Shown: in pieces, positions 29,812-38,875 of the stretch | Layout: the number at the start of each line of letters is the position of its first letter | How positions within the stretch are numbered: the stretch's first letter is position 1 | Notes under the pieces: model-generated | Databases searched by the model: none | What the model saw: the letters and a program-made list of their open reading frames with translations, nothing else | Told to the model about the DNA's origin: nothing | From: Marinobacter denitrificans | Lineage (GTDB): Bacteria; Pseudomonadota; Gammaproteobacteria; Pseudomonadales; Oleiphilaceae | Assembly (NCBI RefSeq): GCF_008795955.1 | Contig: NZ_VMHN01000003.1 | Span: 124,001-188,000, forward strand | Direction of reading: 5' to 3' | DNA: 64,000 nt | Made by a program: the position numbers and the translations under genes

Positions 29812-30792
29812 ATGAAAACCCAAGCCGTAATTGCGTTGACATTCGCATCCACTGTCACCATTGCCACTCCCGCCCTTGCTCAGGACCGGTCTGACTGGCC
29901 GAGTAACTTTACTGTCGGCACCGCCAGCCAGGGTGGAACCTACTTTGCGTATGGTTCCGGATGGGCGAACTTTGTTGCCGAAAATGTGGGCGTGTCTGGG
30001 GGGGCCGAAATTACCGGTGGCCCCATGCAGAACATGGCGCTGGTTCATACCGGTGACCTGAAATTCGGATTAACCACCCTGGGGCCGGCGCAAGAGTCCA
30101 TTGACGGTTCGAGCCCGCTGGCACCGGGTATGAAAATGGACAACGTGTGCGCGATGTTCCCCATGTACGAGACGCCGTTCTCCGTAACGGCATTGAGCAG
30201 CTCTGGTATCACGTCCATCTCCGACATTCCGGATGGCGCTACCATTGGCTTCGGCCCATCCGGCTCCACATCCGATACCTACTTCCCCCGCATCATGGAA
30301 ACCCTTGGTGTTGATTTTGAACGTCGCAACGGCAGCTGGTCGGACCTGGGTGGGCAGTTGCAGGACGGCCTTATCGACGTGGTGGCCTTTGCCGCCGGCA
30401 TTCCCATCCCGGCCGTCAGCCAACTGGAAGTGCAGACCGACGTGAATATTATTGGCATGACGGACGAGGAAGCGAAGAAGGTAACCGAGGAGTTCCCGGT
30501 GTCCGAGTTTACGATTCCGGCCAGTACCTACCAGTCACTGAATGAGCCATCCCGTGTGGTCTCCATGTGGAATTTCTCCATCGCGAACTGTGATGTACCG
30601 GAAGACTTCGTCTATGAAATCACCAGGCTGACCATGGAGAACAACGACAAGATGGTTTCCATCCACAAGGCCGCCCAGAATTCCATACCCGAGAACTACA
30701 GTAAAAACAACGTCCTGCCCTGGCATCCGGGCGCAGCCCGCTGGTTCAACGAAAACGGCTACACGATCGAAGAAGCGAACATCGCCCAGTAA
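29812..30792 (+). CDS. TAXI-family TRAP transporter substrate-binding protein
   Basis: A periplasmic solute receptor (326 residues) for a TRAP transporter. The signal peptide ends ALA at 21-23, before QDRSDWP. TAXI-type features include TVGTASQGGTYFAYGSGWANF at the mature N-terminus and PIPAVSQLEVQTDVNIIGM later. Ligands of TAXI proteins include dicarboxylates and glutamate; the specific one is unknown here. GGGAG is 8 nt before the ATG; an upstream ATG seven codons earlier has no site. It is the first gene behind the sigma-54 promoter. Confidence 0.92.
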   Translation: MKTQAVIALTFASTVTIATPALAQDRSDWPSNFTVGTASQGGTYFAYGSGWANFVAENVGVSGGAEITGGPMQNMALVHTGDLKFGLTTLGPAQESIDGSSPLAPGMKMDNVCAMFPMYETPFSVTALSSSGITSISDIPDGATIGFGPSGSTSDTYFPRIMETLGVDFERRNGSWSDLGGQLQDGLIDVVAFAAGIPIPAVSQLEVQTDVNIIGMTDEEAKKVTEEFPVSEFTIPASTYQSLNEPSRVVSMWNFSIANCDVPEDFVYEITRLTMENNDKMVSIHKAAQNSIPENYSKNNVLPWHPGAARWFNENGYTIEEANIAQ

Positions 30793-30806
30793 TCATCGTG
30801 TGTGCT

Positions 30807-30865
30807 GAAGGGTCACTCCTGTGGCCCTTCGGAGCCCGGCCGGCACCCCGCCGGCATCTGTTTTT
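30807..30865 (+). terminator. Double hairpin between TRAP receptor and permease genes
   Basis: Hairpin 1 (30807-30830) has arms GAAGGGTCAC and GTGGCCCTTC with one mismatch. Hairpin 2 (30839-30855) is GCCGGC-ACCCC-GCCGGC, followed by ATCTGTTTTT. This terminator-like end would attenuate or process the transcript so that receptor exceeds permease. Confidence 0.5.
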
Positions 30866-30883
30866 CCGTAAGCAGGGTCTATC

Positions 30884-33070
30884 ATGACTGACAAACAAAA
30901 CCCCGAACATAACGCCGCGCCAGAAGCCGAGGATGACCATATCCTGGCTCACGACGTTGACCAGGAGCCGGTGGAGGAGAACCGCCGGTTTTTCGAAGGC
31001 AAACTGGCAACGTTTGTGTCGGTAATGGCCATCGCTTATTCAGCCTTCCACCTGTATAGCCTGAACATCGCACCGCTGGAAACCTGGTCCTTCCGTATCG
31101 TCCATATCGCAGGCGCTCTTGTGCTTGGCTTCATCCTGTTCGCCGGAGCGCGCTTCGTTTCCGCCGGCGAGGGGCCCGTGCGTCATCGCTGGACCACCTG
31201 GATCAGCGCCGTCGCTATGGTACCGGCGCTGTACGCGCTCTATCAGACTTTTTCTTTCCACCAGATCATCCTGGACGGCACGCCTCGCATTCCGGGAGAT
31301 CTGGAAACCTGGCATTTTGGCTGGCCACTGTTGGCTGCAACCGGCATGGGCATCGTCATGAGCTGGTTCCACCAGACCGGGCGTTCGCGTTTCAGCGTGC
31401 CCGATCTGGTGCTGATTGTCTGCTCGGTGGCGGTCGCAGCCTATTTCCTGGTGGTCTATAACACCTCCATGCGGATGTCCACGGGCACCTCGTTTGCTCC
31501 CGTCGGAATTTCGTTCGCTGCGGTTGCCGGCACCGCATTGATCATGGAACTGACACGTCGGTTGACCGGGCTGGCCCTCGTTGTTATCGGGCTGGTGTTC
31601 CTTGTGTATGTATTCGCAGGCCCCTATCTGCCCGGTTTTCTTGGCTATCCTGGTCTGTCGGTGCAGCGGTTCTTCAGCCAGGTGTACACCGACGCTGGTA
31701 TCCTCGGCCCCACCACGGCGGTTTCCTCCACGTATATCATTCTGTTTATCGTCTTTGCGGCGTTTCTTCAGGCCTCGAAGGTGGGCGACTACTTCGTGAA
31801 CTTTGCCTTCGCCGCCGCCGGCCGTACCCGTGGGGGGCCCGCCAAGGTATCGATTTTCGCCTCAGGCCTGATGGGTATGATCAACGGCACCAGTGCGGGT
31901 AACGTGGTTTCCACCGGCTCGCTGACTATCCCGTTGATGAAGAAAGTGGGCTACAGCAAACAGTCTGCCGGAGCCGTGGAAGCGGCCGCCTCTACCGGTG
32001 GACAGATCATGCCGCCGATCATGGGCGCCGGCGCGTTTATCATGGCCGAGATTACCGGCATTCCCTATACCGAGATTGCCATCGCGGCGGTTATTCCGGC
32101 TATCCTGTATTTCGCGTCTGTGTACTTCATGGTGGATTTTGAGGCCGCGAAAACCGGCATGCGCGGCATGCGCGATGATGAGTTGCCGAAGCTCAGAACC
32201 ATGATCAAACAGTGCTATCTGTTTGTGCCTATCATCATTCTCATTGTCGCCCTGTTCATGGGCTATTCGGTGATACGGGCCGGTACGCTGGCGACGGTAT
32301 CAGCGGCCGTGGTCAGCTGGTTTTCTCCCAACAAGATGGGCATCCGGAAGATACTCGAAGCGCTGGAAATCGCCTCCTACATGGCCATCCAGATCATCGT
32401 GGTATGTGCCGCGGCCGGGGTAATTGTGGGTGTTATCTCCCTGACCGGAGTGGGCGCGCGCTTTTCGGTGCTGTTACTGGATGTGGCGGAAGCGAGCCAG
32501 TTGCTGGCACTTATCTTCGCCATGTTCATATCCATTCTGCTGGGCATGGGTATGCCCACCACGGCGGCCTATGCCGTTGCCGCCTCGGTGGTTGCACCCG
32601 GCCTGGTACAGTTGGGGATCGACCCCCTGACGGCCCATTTCTTCGTGTTCTATTTCGCGGTGGTCTCCGCCATTACGCCGCCGGTTGCATTGGCTTCCTA
32701 TGCGGCGGCCGGTATCTCGGGTGCGAATGCCATGGAAACCTCGGTGGCGTCTTTCAGGATTGGCATTGCGGCGTTTATTGTGCCATTCATGTTCTTCTAC
32801 AACGGCGCACTGCTGATGGACGCGGGCTGGTTTGACATCACCCGTGCCCTGGTAACAGCGCTCTTCGGCGTGTATATGCTCTCTGGTGGGGTAATGGGCT
32901 GGTTTGCCAGGGCGGCAGCGAAGCCCTGGACCCGTATTCTGCTGATTGCGGCAGCCTTCCTGATGATTGAAGGCGGATTGTGGACAGATCTTACGGGTAT
33001 TGCGCTGGCGGTGGTTGCGTTTCTGGCCCAGCGACACCGCAGGTCTCCGCGCAGCCCGGCAGTCGTCTAG
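30884..33070 (+). CDS. TRAP transporter fused permease (4TM+12TM)
   Basis: A 728-residue inner-membrane protein joining the small DctQ-like and large DctM-like subunits, the normal form for TAXI systems. An acidic N-terminal tail (about 1-35) is followed by many helices. The M-domain signatures are FASGLMGMINGTSAGNVVSTGS, ASTGGQIMPPIMGAGAFIMAE and LLGMGMPTTAAYAV. The C-terminal helices extend beyond the usual DctM end (a DUF3394-like tail). It should couple sodium influx to solute uptake. AGGG stands 8 nt before the ATG. A long imperfect hairpin directly follows the stop. Confidence 0.95.
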   Translation: MTDKQNPEHNAAPEAEDDHILAHDVDQEPVEENRRFFEGKLATFVSVMAIAYSAFHLYSLNIAPLETWSFRIVHIAGALVLGFILFAGARFVSAGEGPVRHRWTTWISAVAMVPALYALYQTFSFHQIILDGTPRIPGDLETWHFGWPLLAATGMGIVMSWFHQTGRSRFSVPDLVLIVCSVAVAAYFLVVYNTSMRMSTGTSFAPVGISFAAVAGTALIMELTRRLTGLALVVIGLVFLVYVFAGPYLPGFLGYPGLSVQRFFSQVYTDAGILGPTTAVSSTYIILFIVFAAFLQASKVGDYFVNFAFAAAGRTRGGPAKVSIFASGLMGMINGTSAGNVVSTGSLTIPLMKKVGYSKQSAGAVEAAASTGGQIMPPIMGAGAFIMAEITGIPYTEIAIAAVIPAILYFASVYFMVDFEAAKTGMRGMRDDELPKLRTMIKQCYLFVPIIILIVALFMGYSVIRAGTLATVSAAVVSWFSPNKMGIRKILEALEIASYMAIQIIVVCAAAGVIVGVISLTGVGARFSVLLLDVAEASQLLALIFAMFISILLGMGMPTTAAYAVAASVVAPGLVQLGIDPLTAHFFVFYFAVVSAITPPVALASYAAAGISGANAMETSVASFRIGIAAFIVPFMFFYNGALLMDAGWFDITRALVTALFGVYMLSGGVMGWFARAAAKPWTRILLIAAAFLMIEGGLWTDLTGIALAVVAFLAQRHRRSPRSPAVV

Positions 33071-33130
33071 AACCGTGCGGCAGGCGTGATAACTGGCCAT
33101 TAGTGCAGTTGTACCGCCTGTCGCACGGTT
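33071..33130 (+). terminator. Long imperfect inverted repeat after the TRAP permease
   Basis: The 16-nt arms AACCGTGCGGCAGGCG (33071-33086) and CGCCTGTCGCACGGTT (33115-33130) match at 15 positions around a 28-nt loop. The left arm starts immediately after the stop codon. No T-run follows closely, so termination may be weak, leaving the kinase genes partly linked. Confidence 0.5.
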
Positions 33131-33172
33131 GTAATCTGGCTGCTTTTAACGGTTTTCCGGGAACCGGATTCT

Positions 33173-34984
33173 ATGCCCTATCGAATTGGTACCGCGCTCA
33201 TCCTGCTTGCCACGCTGATGCTCTCCTGGGTCCTGGGTGGATGGGTAGGTTACCGTCAGGTTGAACAGGAAAGCCTTGAAGAGTCATTCCGCTATCGCCA
33301 GCTCGTGGCGAATGAGCTGAACCGTTACTTACCCCTCCCCGAGCTGATGGCCGAGCATCCCTTGCTGTCAGCCACCCTGGAAGACCCGGAGGATGAGCGT
33401 CTTGTGGTCCGGGCGAACCGGCAGATGCAGCGTATGGCAACCATTGTCGCCAGCTCGGATGTCTATCTCATGGACGCCACCGGAATGACCATCGCGGCCA
33501 ACAACTATCGCCAGGCAAACAGTTTTGTCGGGCGTAATTTTAACTTCAGGCCCTATTTTCAGGACGCGATTGAGACCGGCGAGTCAGCCACTTACTTTGC
33601 CCTGGGCACCACTTCCGGCATACGCGGCCTGTATTTCTCACATCCCGTTCGCGACCACCAGGACAACATACTGGGCGTGATAGCAATGAAGGTACAGGTG
33701 GAGGAACTGGAATCCCAGTGGCGCCGGCCCGGTGCACCGAACGATGCCGAAATGGTGGTGCTGGATGAAGCGGGTATCAGCTTCATGGCCAGTCAGCCGG
33801 AATGGTTGTACCGGGATTTCTCGGGGGACGGTCAGGGCGCTTCGGCTGTGGGTTCCCGGCGCTATCCCGACCACGAGCTCAAACCGGTGGACTTTGAAAC
33901 TCTGGAACCACACTGGGGGTTGGCGGAAAACACCCGCCTGATGAACTTTCAGGGGGAGAGAGCAGAAAGAGAGTATCTGACGGTTGAAACACCCCTGCCG
34001 CGTATGAACTGGACGCTTCAGGTAATGGTAGGCACCCGGGGTGTGCTCTGGACAAGGCTGGGATTCGTCACTGGTGGCATTGTTATCTTCATTGGTGGTT
34101 TACTGGCGGCTCTCTACCTCAGGGAGCGCTATCGCCGTGAGGCGGAACTGGCACTCAGAGGCGAGCAGCTTGAGCGCAATGTGGCGCGGCGCACAGCTGA
34201 CCTGGAGCGCTCGAATCAGCAACTGCTGCAGGAAATCCGCGAACGGGAGCGAACCCAGAACGAGCTCCGGGAAACCCAGCAGGAATTGATTCAGGCGGCG
34301 AAACTGGCGGTACTGGGCCAGATGTCGGCGGGCCTGAACCATGAGATCAATCAGCCGCTGACGGCGATCCAGACCTACGCCCGGAACAGTCGCCGCTTTC
34401 TCGAGAAGGGTGCCATCGATATGGTGGATGCTAACCTTGTCGAAATCAGCACTCTGTGTGACAAAATGGCTGAGCTTACCCGCCAGTTCAGAATCTTCGC
34501 CCGCAAGTCCGAAGGCCCACCCGCCGTTGTGGATCTGCGGCAGTCGGTGGATGCTTCGCTGAAGATCATTGCGGCCCAGAACAACCGGTCCGGTATTGAT
34601 ATCCGGTGGAATCGTCCGGACCACCCGGTGATGTGCCACGGTGACCTGATACGGATCGAACAGGTAATGGTGAATCTTCTGGCCAACGCCGTTCACGCAG
34701 TGGATGGAGCGGCGCGGCAGGAGATCACTATTGATATCGGGGAGGATAGCGATAGCTGGCGGTGCATCGTACGAGACAGCGGGTCCGGCTTGCCGGGTAA
34801 CAGCGAACAGATATTTGAGCCCTTTTTTACCACCAAGTCAGTCAAGCAGGGACTTGGGCTGGGCCTTTCCATATCACGCCAGATTGTGGATGCGCTGGGT
34901 GGAAGCCTGACAGGACGTAACCGGAGTGACGGCCCTGGGGCCGAATTTGTGTTAACTCTGAAAAAGCGGGGGGCCATGGAATGA
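33173..34984 (+). CDS. DctB-like sensor histidine kinase
   Basis: A 603-residue inner-membrane kinase. TM1 is at about 7-26. A periplasmic double-Cache/PDC domain spans 30-290 with the DctB-like signature YFALGTTSGIRGLYFS. TM2 is at about 296-316. A coiled coil follows at 325-375, and the phospho-acceptor His390 lies in GLNHEINQPLTAIQ. The ATPase domain ends with GLGLGLSISRQIV. Cache domains of this type bind C4-dicarboxylates. The stop overlaps its response-regulator gene (ATGA), and the TRAP transporter lies directly upstream, so it probably senses that transporter's substrate. Confidence 0.93.
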   Translation: MPYRIGTALILLATLMLSWVLGGWVGYRQVEQESLEESFRYRQLVANELNRYLPLPELMAEHPLLSATLEDPEDERLVVRANRQMQRMATIVASSDVYLMDATGMTIAANNYRQANSFVGRNFNFRPYFQDAIETGESATYFALGTTSGIRGLYFSHPVRDHQDNILGVIAMKVQVEELESQWRRPGAPNDAEMVVLDEAGISFMASQPEWLYRDFSGDGQGASAVGSRRYPDHELKPVDFETLEPHWGLAENTRLMNFQGERAEREYLTVETPLPRMNWTLQVMVGTRGVLWTRLGFVTGGIVIFIGGLLAALYLRERYRREAELALRGEQLERNVARRTADLERSNQQLLQEIRERERTQNELRETQQELIQAAKLAVLGQMSAGLNHEINQPLTAIQTYARNSRRFLEKGAIDMVDANLVEISTLCDKMAELTRQFRIFARKSEGPPAVVDLRQSVDASLKIIAAQNNRSGIDIRWNRPDHPVMCHGDLIRIEQVMVNLLANAVHAVDGAARQEITIDIGEDSDSWRCIVRDSGSGLPGNSEQIFEPFFTTKSVKQGLGLGLSISRQIVDALGGSLTGRNRSDGPGAEFVLTLKKRGAME

Positions 34985-36333
34985 CAGAGGTTTCGGTAAT
35001 CTTTGTGGACGATGACCCGCACATACGCCAGGCAATCGCCCAGACCCTTACCCTTGAAAGCATGCCAGTGGCCTGTTTTGAGGATGCACCCTCAGGCCTT
35101 GCGGCCATAACTCCTGAGTATGGTGGGATTGTGTTGTGTGACTACAACATGCCAGGCATGGATGGCATCGAGATGCTGGACCGGGTGCGGGCTGTGGATG
35201 AGACCATCCCGGTGATCATACTCACGGGGCAGGGCGACATAAGCACGGCGGTGACTGCCATGCAGCGTGGTGCTTATGATTTTATCGAGAAGCCGTTTGA
35301 TGAGGACGAACTTCTTGAACTGCTTCGCCACGCCCTGGAGAAACGTCAGCTGGCCCTGGAAAACCGTCGCCTGAAAGCTCAGTTGAAGCAACTGGCACGG
35401 CCTGGCCCCCGGATTCTGGGGAATTCTCCGGGCATGCAGAAGGTGGTGGCGACCATTGATCCGATTCTGGATATTTCCGCCAATATTCTCCTGCAGGGGG
35501 AGACCGGCTCCGGTAAGGATGCAATTGCACGGTATATCCATGAGAACAGCCCCCGCAGTAGTCACAACTTTGTGGCCATTAACTGTGGCGCGGTGCCGGA
35601 GCACCTGATTGAAAGCGAGCTCTTTGGCCACGAGGCCGGTGCCTTCACCGGCGCGGACAAACGCCGCATTGGTAAAATCGAGTACGCCCATAAGGGCACC
35701 CTGTTCCTGGATGAGCTGGAAAGTATGCCGATGGCGCTTCAGGTAAAGCTGCTGCGGGTGCTGGAGGAACAGCGGGTGGAGCGCCTGGGGAGCAACGAGG
35801 TGCAGGAGGTGGACATCCGGATCATCGCTGCCACCAAGGCTGACCTGAAAGCGCTCAGCGATGACGGCGAGTTCCGTGCTGACCTGTATTACCGGCTGAA
35901 TGTTGTGAAGGTGGATATCCCGCCGTTGCGTGAGCGCAAAGAGGATATCCCGTTGCTGTTCCACCACTTCGTATTGATCGCAGCCGCGCGGTATGACCGT
36001 GAGAGTATTCCCCTCGATGCCAGCCAGGCAGCACGGTTGATGCAACACTCCTGGCCGGGCAACGTGAGGGAGCTACGCAACCTGGCGGAACGCTATGTAC
36101 TGCTGGGCCCGGTGGCGCTGGAAGAAAGTGACCCATCCGTCACCGGCAATGTGGCAGGGCGGCAGACGCTGTCAGAAATGATGGACGGGTTTGAACGGTC
36201 GGCCATTATCAGCGCACTGAATGCCTGCCAGGGCAGCATAAAGGACACCATGGTCCAACTCGGCATCGCCCGTAAAACGCTGTATGACAAGATGAGAAAG
36301 CACGGTCTGGATAAATCCCAGTTCAAGGACTGA
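34981..36333 (+). CDS. DctD-like sigma-54 response regulator
   Basis: A 450-residue NtrC-family activator. The receiver has phospho-acceptor Asp54 ([11 protein letters not shown]). The AAA+ domain carries Walker [10 protein letters not shown] at 173-181, GAFTGA at 220-225 for sigma-54 contact, and FLDELESM. A Fis-type helix-turn-helix ends the protein ([18 protein letters not shown]). Paired with the preceding DctB-like kinase. The sigma-54 promoter and palindromes before the TRAP genes are its likely target. The Walker A has GKDA in place of the common GKE/GKT form, as in other DctD proteins. Confidence 0.94.
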   Translation: MTEVSVIFVDDDPHIRQAIAQTLTLESMPVACFEDAPSGLAAITPEYGGIVLCDYNMPGMDGIEMLDRVRAVDETIPVIILTGQGDISTAVTAMQRGAYDFIEKPFDEDELLELLRHALEKRQLALENRRLKAQLKQLARPGPRILGNSPGMQKVVATIDPILDISANILLQGETGSGKDAIARYIHENSPRSSHNFVAINCGAVPEHLIESELFGHEAGAFTGADKRRIGKIEYAHKGTLFLDELESMPMALQVKLLRVLEEQRVERLGSNEVQEVDIRIIAATKADLKALSDDGEFRADLYYRLNVVKVDIPPLRERKEDIPLLFHHFVLIAAARYDRESIPLDASQAARLMQHSWPGNVRELRNLAERYVLLGPVALEESDPSVTGNVAGRQTLSEMMDGFERSAIISALNACQGSIKDTMVQLGIARKTLYDKMRKHGLDKSQFKD

Positions 36334-36353
36334 ATCACGTTTCAGCCCGTGAA

Positions 36354-37037
36354 CTAAGTGTGGTAACGCCTCTCCGGGCGCCCGACGCTGCCATAGGTTA
36401 CTTCCGCTGTCAGCTCACCCATGCCAACCAGGAACTCAAGGTAGCGGCGAGCGGTGGTTCGGGATGCCCCCATGGCATTGCCGACCTCTTCTGCGCTCCA
36501 TTGGCCCCCGGGTAAGACGACCGCGCGGATTTTATCCAGCGTAATACTGTCAATGCCCTTGGGCAGCCTTTCCGGCGGCTTTGTGTGGGCGGGCTCGCCA
36601 GAACTCCTGGGTAGCAGCACATCAACCTCTTTCTGGGCGATCCGGACCAGGCCCGACAGATGGCGCAGGTGGTCGCGATACCGGCTGACAGCTTCTTCTA
36701 GCCGCTCGAATACCAGTGGTTTGAGAATGTAGTCGAAGACGCCGCCTCGCAATGCGCTCCGGAGAGAGTCAACCTCCTTGGCCGCGGTGATGAGAATGAC
36801 ATCGCTGCTGCTGTCCTGTGCCCGGAGTTCCCGGAGCAGTTCAAGGCCGCTGCCATCGGGGAAGTAGATATCCAGCAGGATCAGGTCAGGTGCCATCACG
36901 TCAATGAGATCACGGGCATCTGCCAGGCTGTGAGCAATCCCACACAGTTCCACATCCTCCAGCTTCTCGACAAACCGTCGCTGTATTTCCGCAATTTGCC
37001 GGTCATCTTCAGCGATCAGGATCCGGATGGTGGTCAC
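36354..37037 (-). CDS. CitB/DcuR-family response regulator
   Basis: A 227-residue regulator. The receiver holds Asp56 (LILLDIYFPDG), and a C-terminal winged-helix of the CitT/CitB kind contains EEVGNAMGASRTTARRYLEFL. The start is GTG at 37037, overlapping the kinase stop in GTGA. It likely activates the divergent tctCBA-porin genes in response to di- or tricarboxylates. Confidence 0.93.
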   Translation of the reverse strand: MTTIRILIAEDDRQIAEIQRRFVEKLEDVELCGIAHSLADARDLIDVMAPDLILLDIYFPDGSGLELLRELRAQDSSSDVILITAAKEVDSLRSALRGGVFDYILKPLVFERLEEAVSRYRDHLRHLSGLVRIAQKEVDVLLPRSSGEPAHTKPPERLPKGIDSITLDKIRAVVLPGGQWSAEEVGNAMGASRTTARRYLEFLVGMGELTAEVTYGSVGRPERRYHT

Positions 37038-38653
37038 TGGCGAGTTCTCCCTTTGGCCTTCTTGGGAAGGTAGAGCGTGAAGCGGGAGCCTTCTCCGGGG
37101 AGGTCATCAACCGTGATGGACCCTCCCCAGTGATTCAGGAACTGGCGCACCAGGTGCAGCCCGTAGCCGTGCTCCACACCCTGCTTTGTGCTCACGCCTT
37201 TTTCGAAGATTTTCTGTCGGGCGTCTTCGGGAATTCCCGGCCCCTGGTCCTGTACCTCGAAAATCAGTTCATGCCCAAGGTCAGTCATGGAAAGCTGAAC
37301 AATGCCACCTGCGCCAGTGTGCTGGCGGGTTGCTTCCAGGGCGTTGTCGATGAGGTTGCCCAGCACACTGACCAGCTGGTCACGGGGCAGGTCGGGCGGA
37401 ATATCCGTCATGCGGCTTTCGGAATCAATGTGAAGCCGGAGGCCCATTTCCCGGGCCCGGTTGTATTTGCCCAGCAGGCAGCCTGCGATCACGGGGTCGG
37501 GAACAGCATCCAGCAGCAGGTGAATCAGCGCCTGATGATCGCTGACTTCGCTGCCGATTAGGTTCAGCGCATCGTCGTAGGCTTCGATCTGGATCAGGCC
37601 GGCGATGGTGTGGAGCTTGTTGGAGTACTCGTGGGTCTGGCTTCTCAGGGTGTCAGCGTATTGCTGTATGCGGGTGAGTTGCCGGCTTACCTGGTCTACT
37701 TCGTCCCGCAGCCTGAAGCTCGCCACCACACCGATAATATCGTCCCCCTGACGAACGGGTAACCGGTTAACGATCATCTGCCGGTTTCGCAGCCAGACCT
37801 CCCGGTCAAAATCCGGAACGCCGGACTCCAGTACCGAAAGCAGGTCACTTTCGGGTAGCACGTCCAGAATTGGCCTGCCCGAAAGCGGAGTTTCGGGATC
37901 GATTCCCAGGGTTTCCAGGGCTGTCCGGTTGAAGGTTGTAATCACGCCGTCCCGGTTAATGGCGATGATGCCTTCCCTGACCGACTGAAGCGTGGCGTCC
38001 CGCTCCTGGAACAGGCGTGCGATTTCCTCGGGTTCCAGTCCGAATATGGCGCGCTTGAAACGGCCGGCAATCACCATGGCAATGAGTATGCTGACCAGCA
38101 GCGTGAGGCCCACAACGCTGTACAGTACGAAACTGTAGCGCTTGATGATGGCATCCACCTGGTCGACTCCGTAACCCACCGAGACAATGCCGATGATTTC
38201 TCCGCTATCCGGATCGGTTACCGGCGCCTTGCCACGCATGGACTCGCCGAGGCTGCCTTTGGCTCTTGCCACATAGGCCTCGCCATCATTCAGGGCACGC
38301 AGGCCCCAGTCGCCATCGTCGTCTGCCATGGAGCGGCCGATACGGTCCGTGGTGGGATGCGCAAGCCTGATGCCGTAGTGGTCGCCAATAACAATGAACA
38401 GGGCTTCGTTGGTGCGCGTCATGCGGGTTGCCAGCCGGTTCAGTTTCCCAATGTCCCGCTCACGCACACCTTCAATCACCGAGGGCGCCGCAGCGATGGT
38501 TTTCGAGACCATAAGTGCCCGTTGTCCGATCTCATCAAACAGGGAATCACTGAGGTAATAGCCGGCGAACACGCCGATCAGGATCGTCTGTACAGCACTG
38601 ACGAATCCGAGCGTAAGAATCATCCGGGTTTTCAGTTTGGTTTTTCGGAACAC
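37034..38653 (-). CDS. CitA/DcuS-type sensor histidine kinase
   Basis: A 539-residue kinase with TM1 at about 12-33. The periplasmic PDC citrate/C4-dicarboxylate domain spans 35-170, including RIGRSMADDDGDW and GKAPVTDPDSGEIIGIVSVGY cut across its two strands. TM2 is at 175-197 and a cytoplasmic PAS domain follows at about 215-315. His341 sits in SQTHEYSNKLHTI, and a C-terminal ATPase domain shows GHGYGLHLV-like glycine boxes. It is encoded upstream of and overlapping its regulator, and is divergent from the TctC gene 222 bp away. Confidence 0.93.
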   Translation of the reverse strand: MFRKTKLKTRMILTLGFVSAVQTILIGVFAGYYLSDSLFDEIGQRALMVSKTIAAAPSVIEGVRERDIGKLNRLATRMTRTNEALFIVIGDHYGIRLAHPTTDRIGRSMADDDGDWGLRALNDGEAYVARAKGSLGESMRGKAPVTDPDSGEIIGIVSVGYGVDQVDAIIKRYSFVLYSVVGLTLLVSILIAMVIAGRFKRAIFGLEPEEIARLFQERDATLQSVREGIIAINRDGVITTFNRTALETLGIDPETPLSGRPILDVLPESDLLSVLESGVPDFDREVWLRNRQMIVNRLPVRQGDDIIGVVASFRLRDEVDQVSRQLTRIQQYADTLRSQTHEYSNKLHTIAGLIQIEAYDDALNLIGSEVSDHQALIHLLLDAVPDPVIAGCLLGKYNRAREMGLRLHIDSESRMTDIPPDLPRDQLVSVLGNLIDNALEATRQHTGAGGIVQLSMTDLGHELIFEVQDQGPGIPEDARQKIFEKGVSTKQGVEHGYGLHLVRQFLNHWGGSITVDDLPGEGSRFTLYLPKKAKGRTRQ

Positions 38654-38721
38654 GTTGTCAGCAATGATTGGTTTGTTGTCGTTATAGGGGCAGATTAAAT
38701 CACCGGCTGGCTGATTGCCCG

Positions 38722-38760
38722 TAAATTTTATGAACTAAACGCCCTTAAATTTCTTAAAAG
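38722..38760. promoter_or_regulatory. AT-rich direct repeats between the CitA-type kinase and tctC
   Basis: TAAATTT occurs at 38722-38728 and 38746-38752, each continued by AT-rich bases (TAT, CTTAAAA). It is a sharp AT island in GC-rich DNA. CitB/DcuR regulators bind AT-rich tandem sites, so this is a plausible operator for both divergent units. Confidence 0.4.
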
Positions 38761-38875
38761 GCATTACGCGCACAAGCTTCTGGCCGCGGTGGTCAGCCTC
38801 TAACCTCTGCCTTGTTCCGCTCTCCGTTGGCTTTACACCGGAAGCGCTCATAACAACAAGACAGAGGTGACAACG

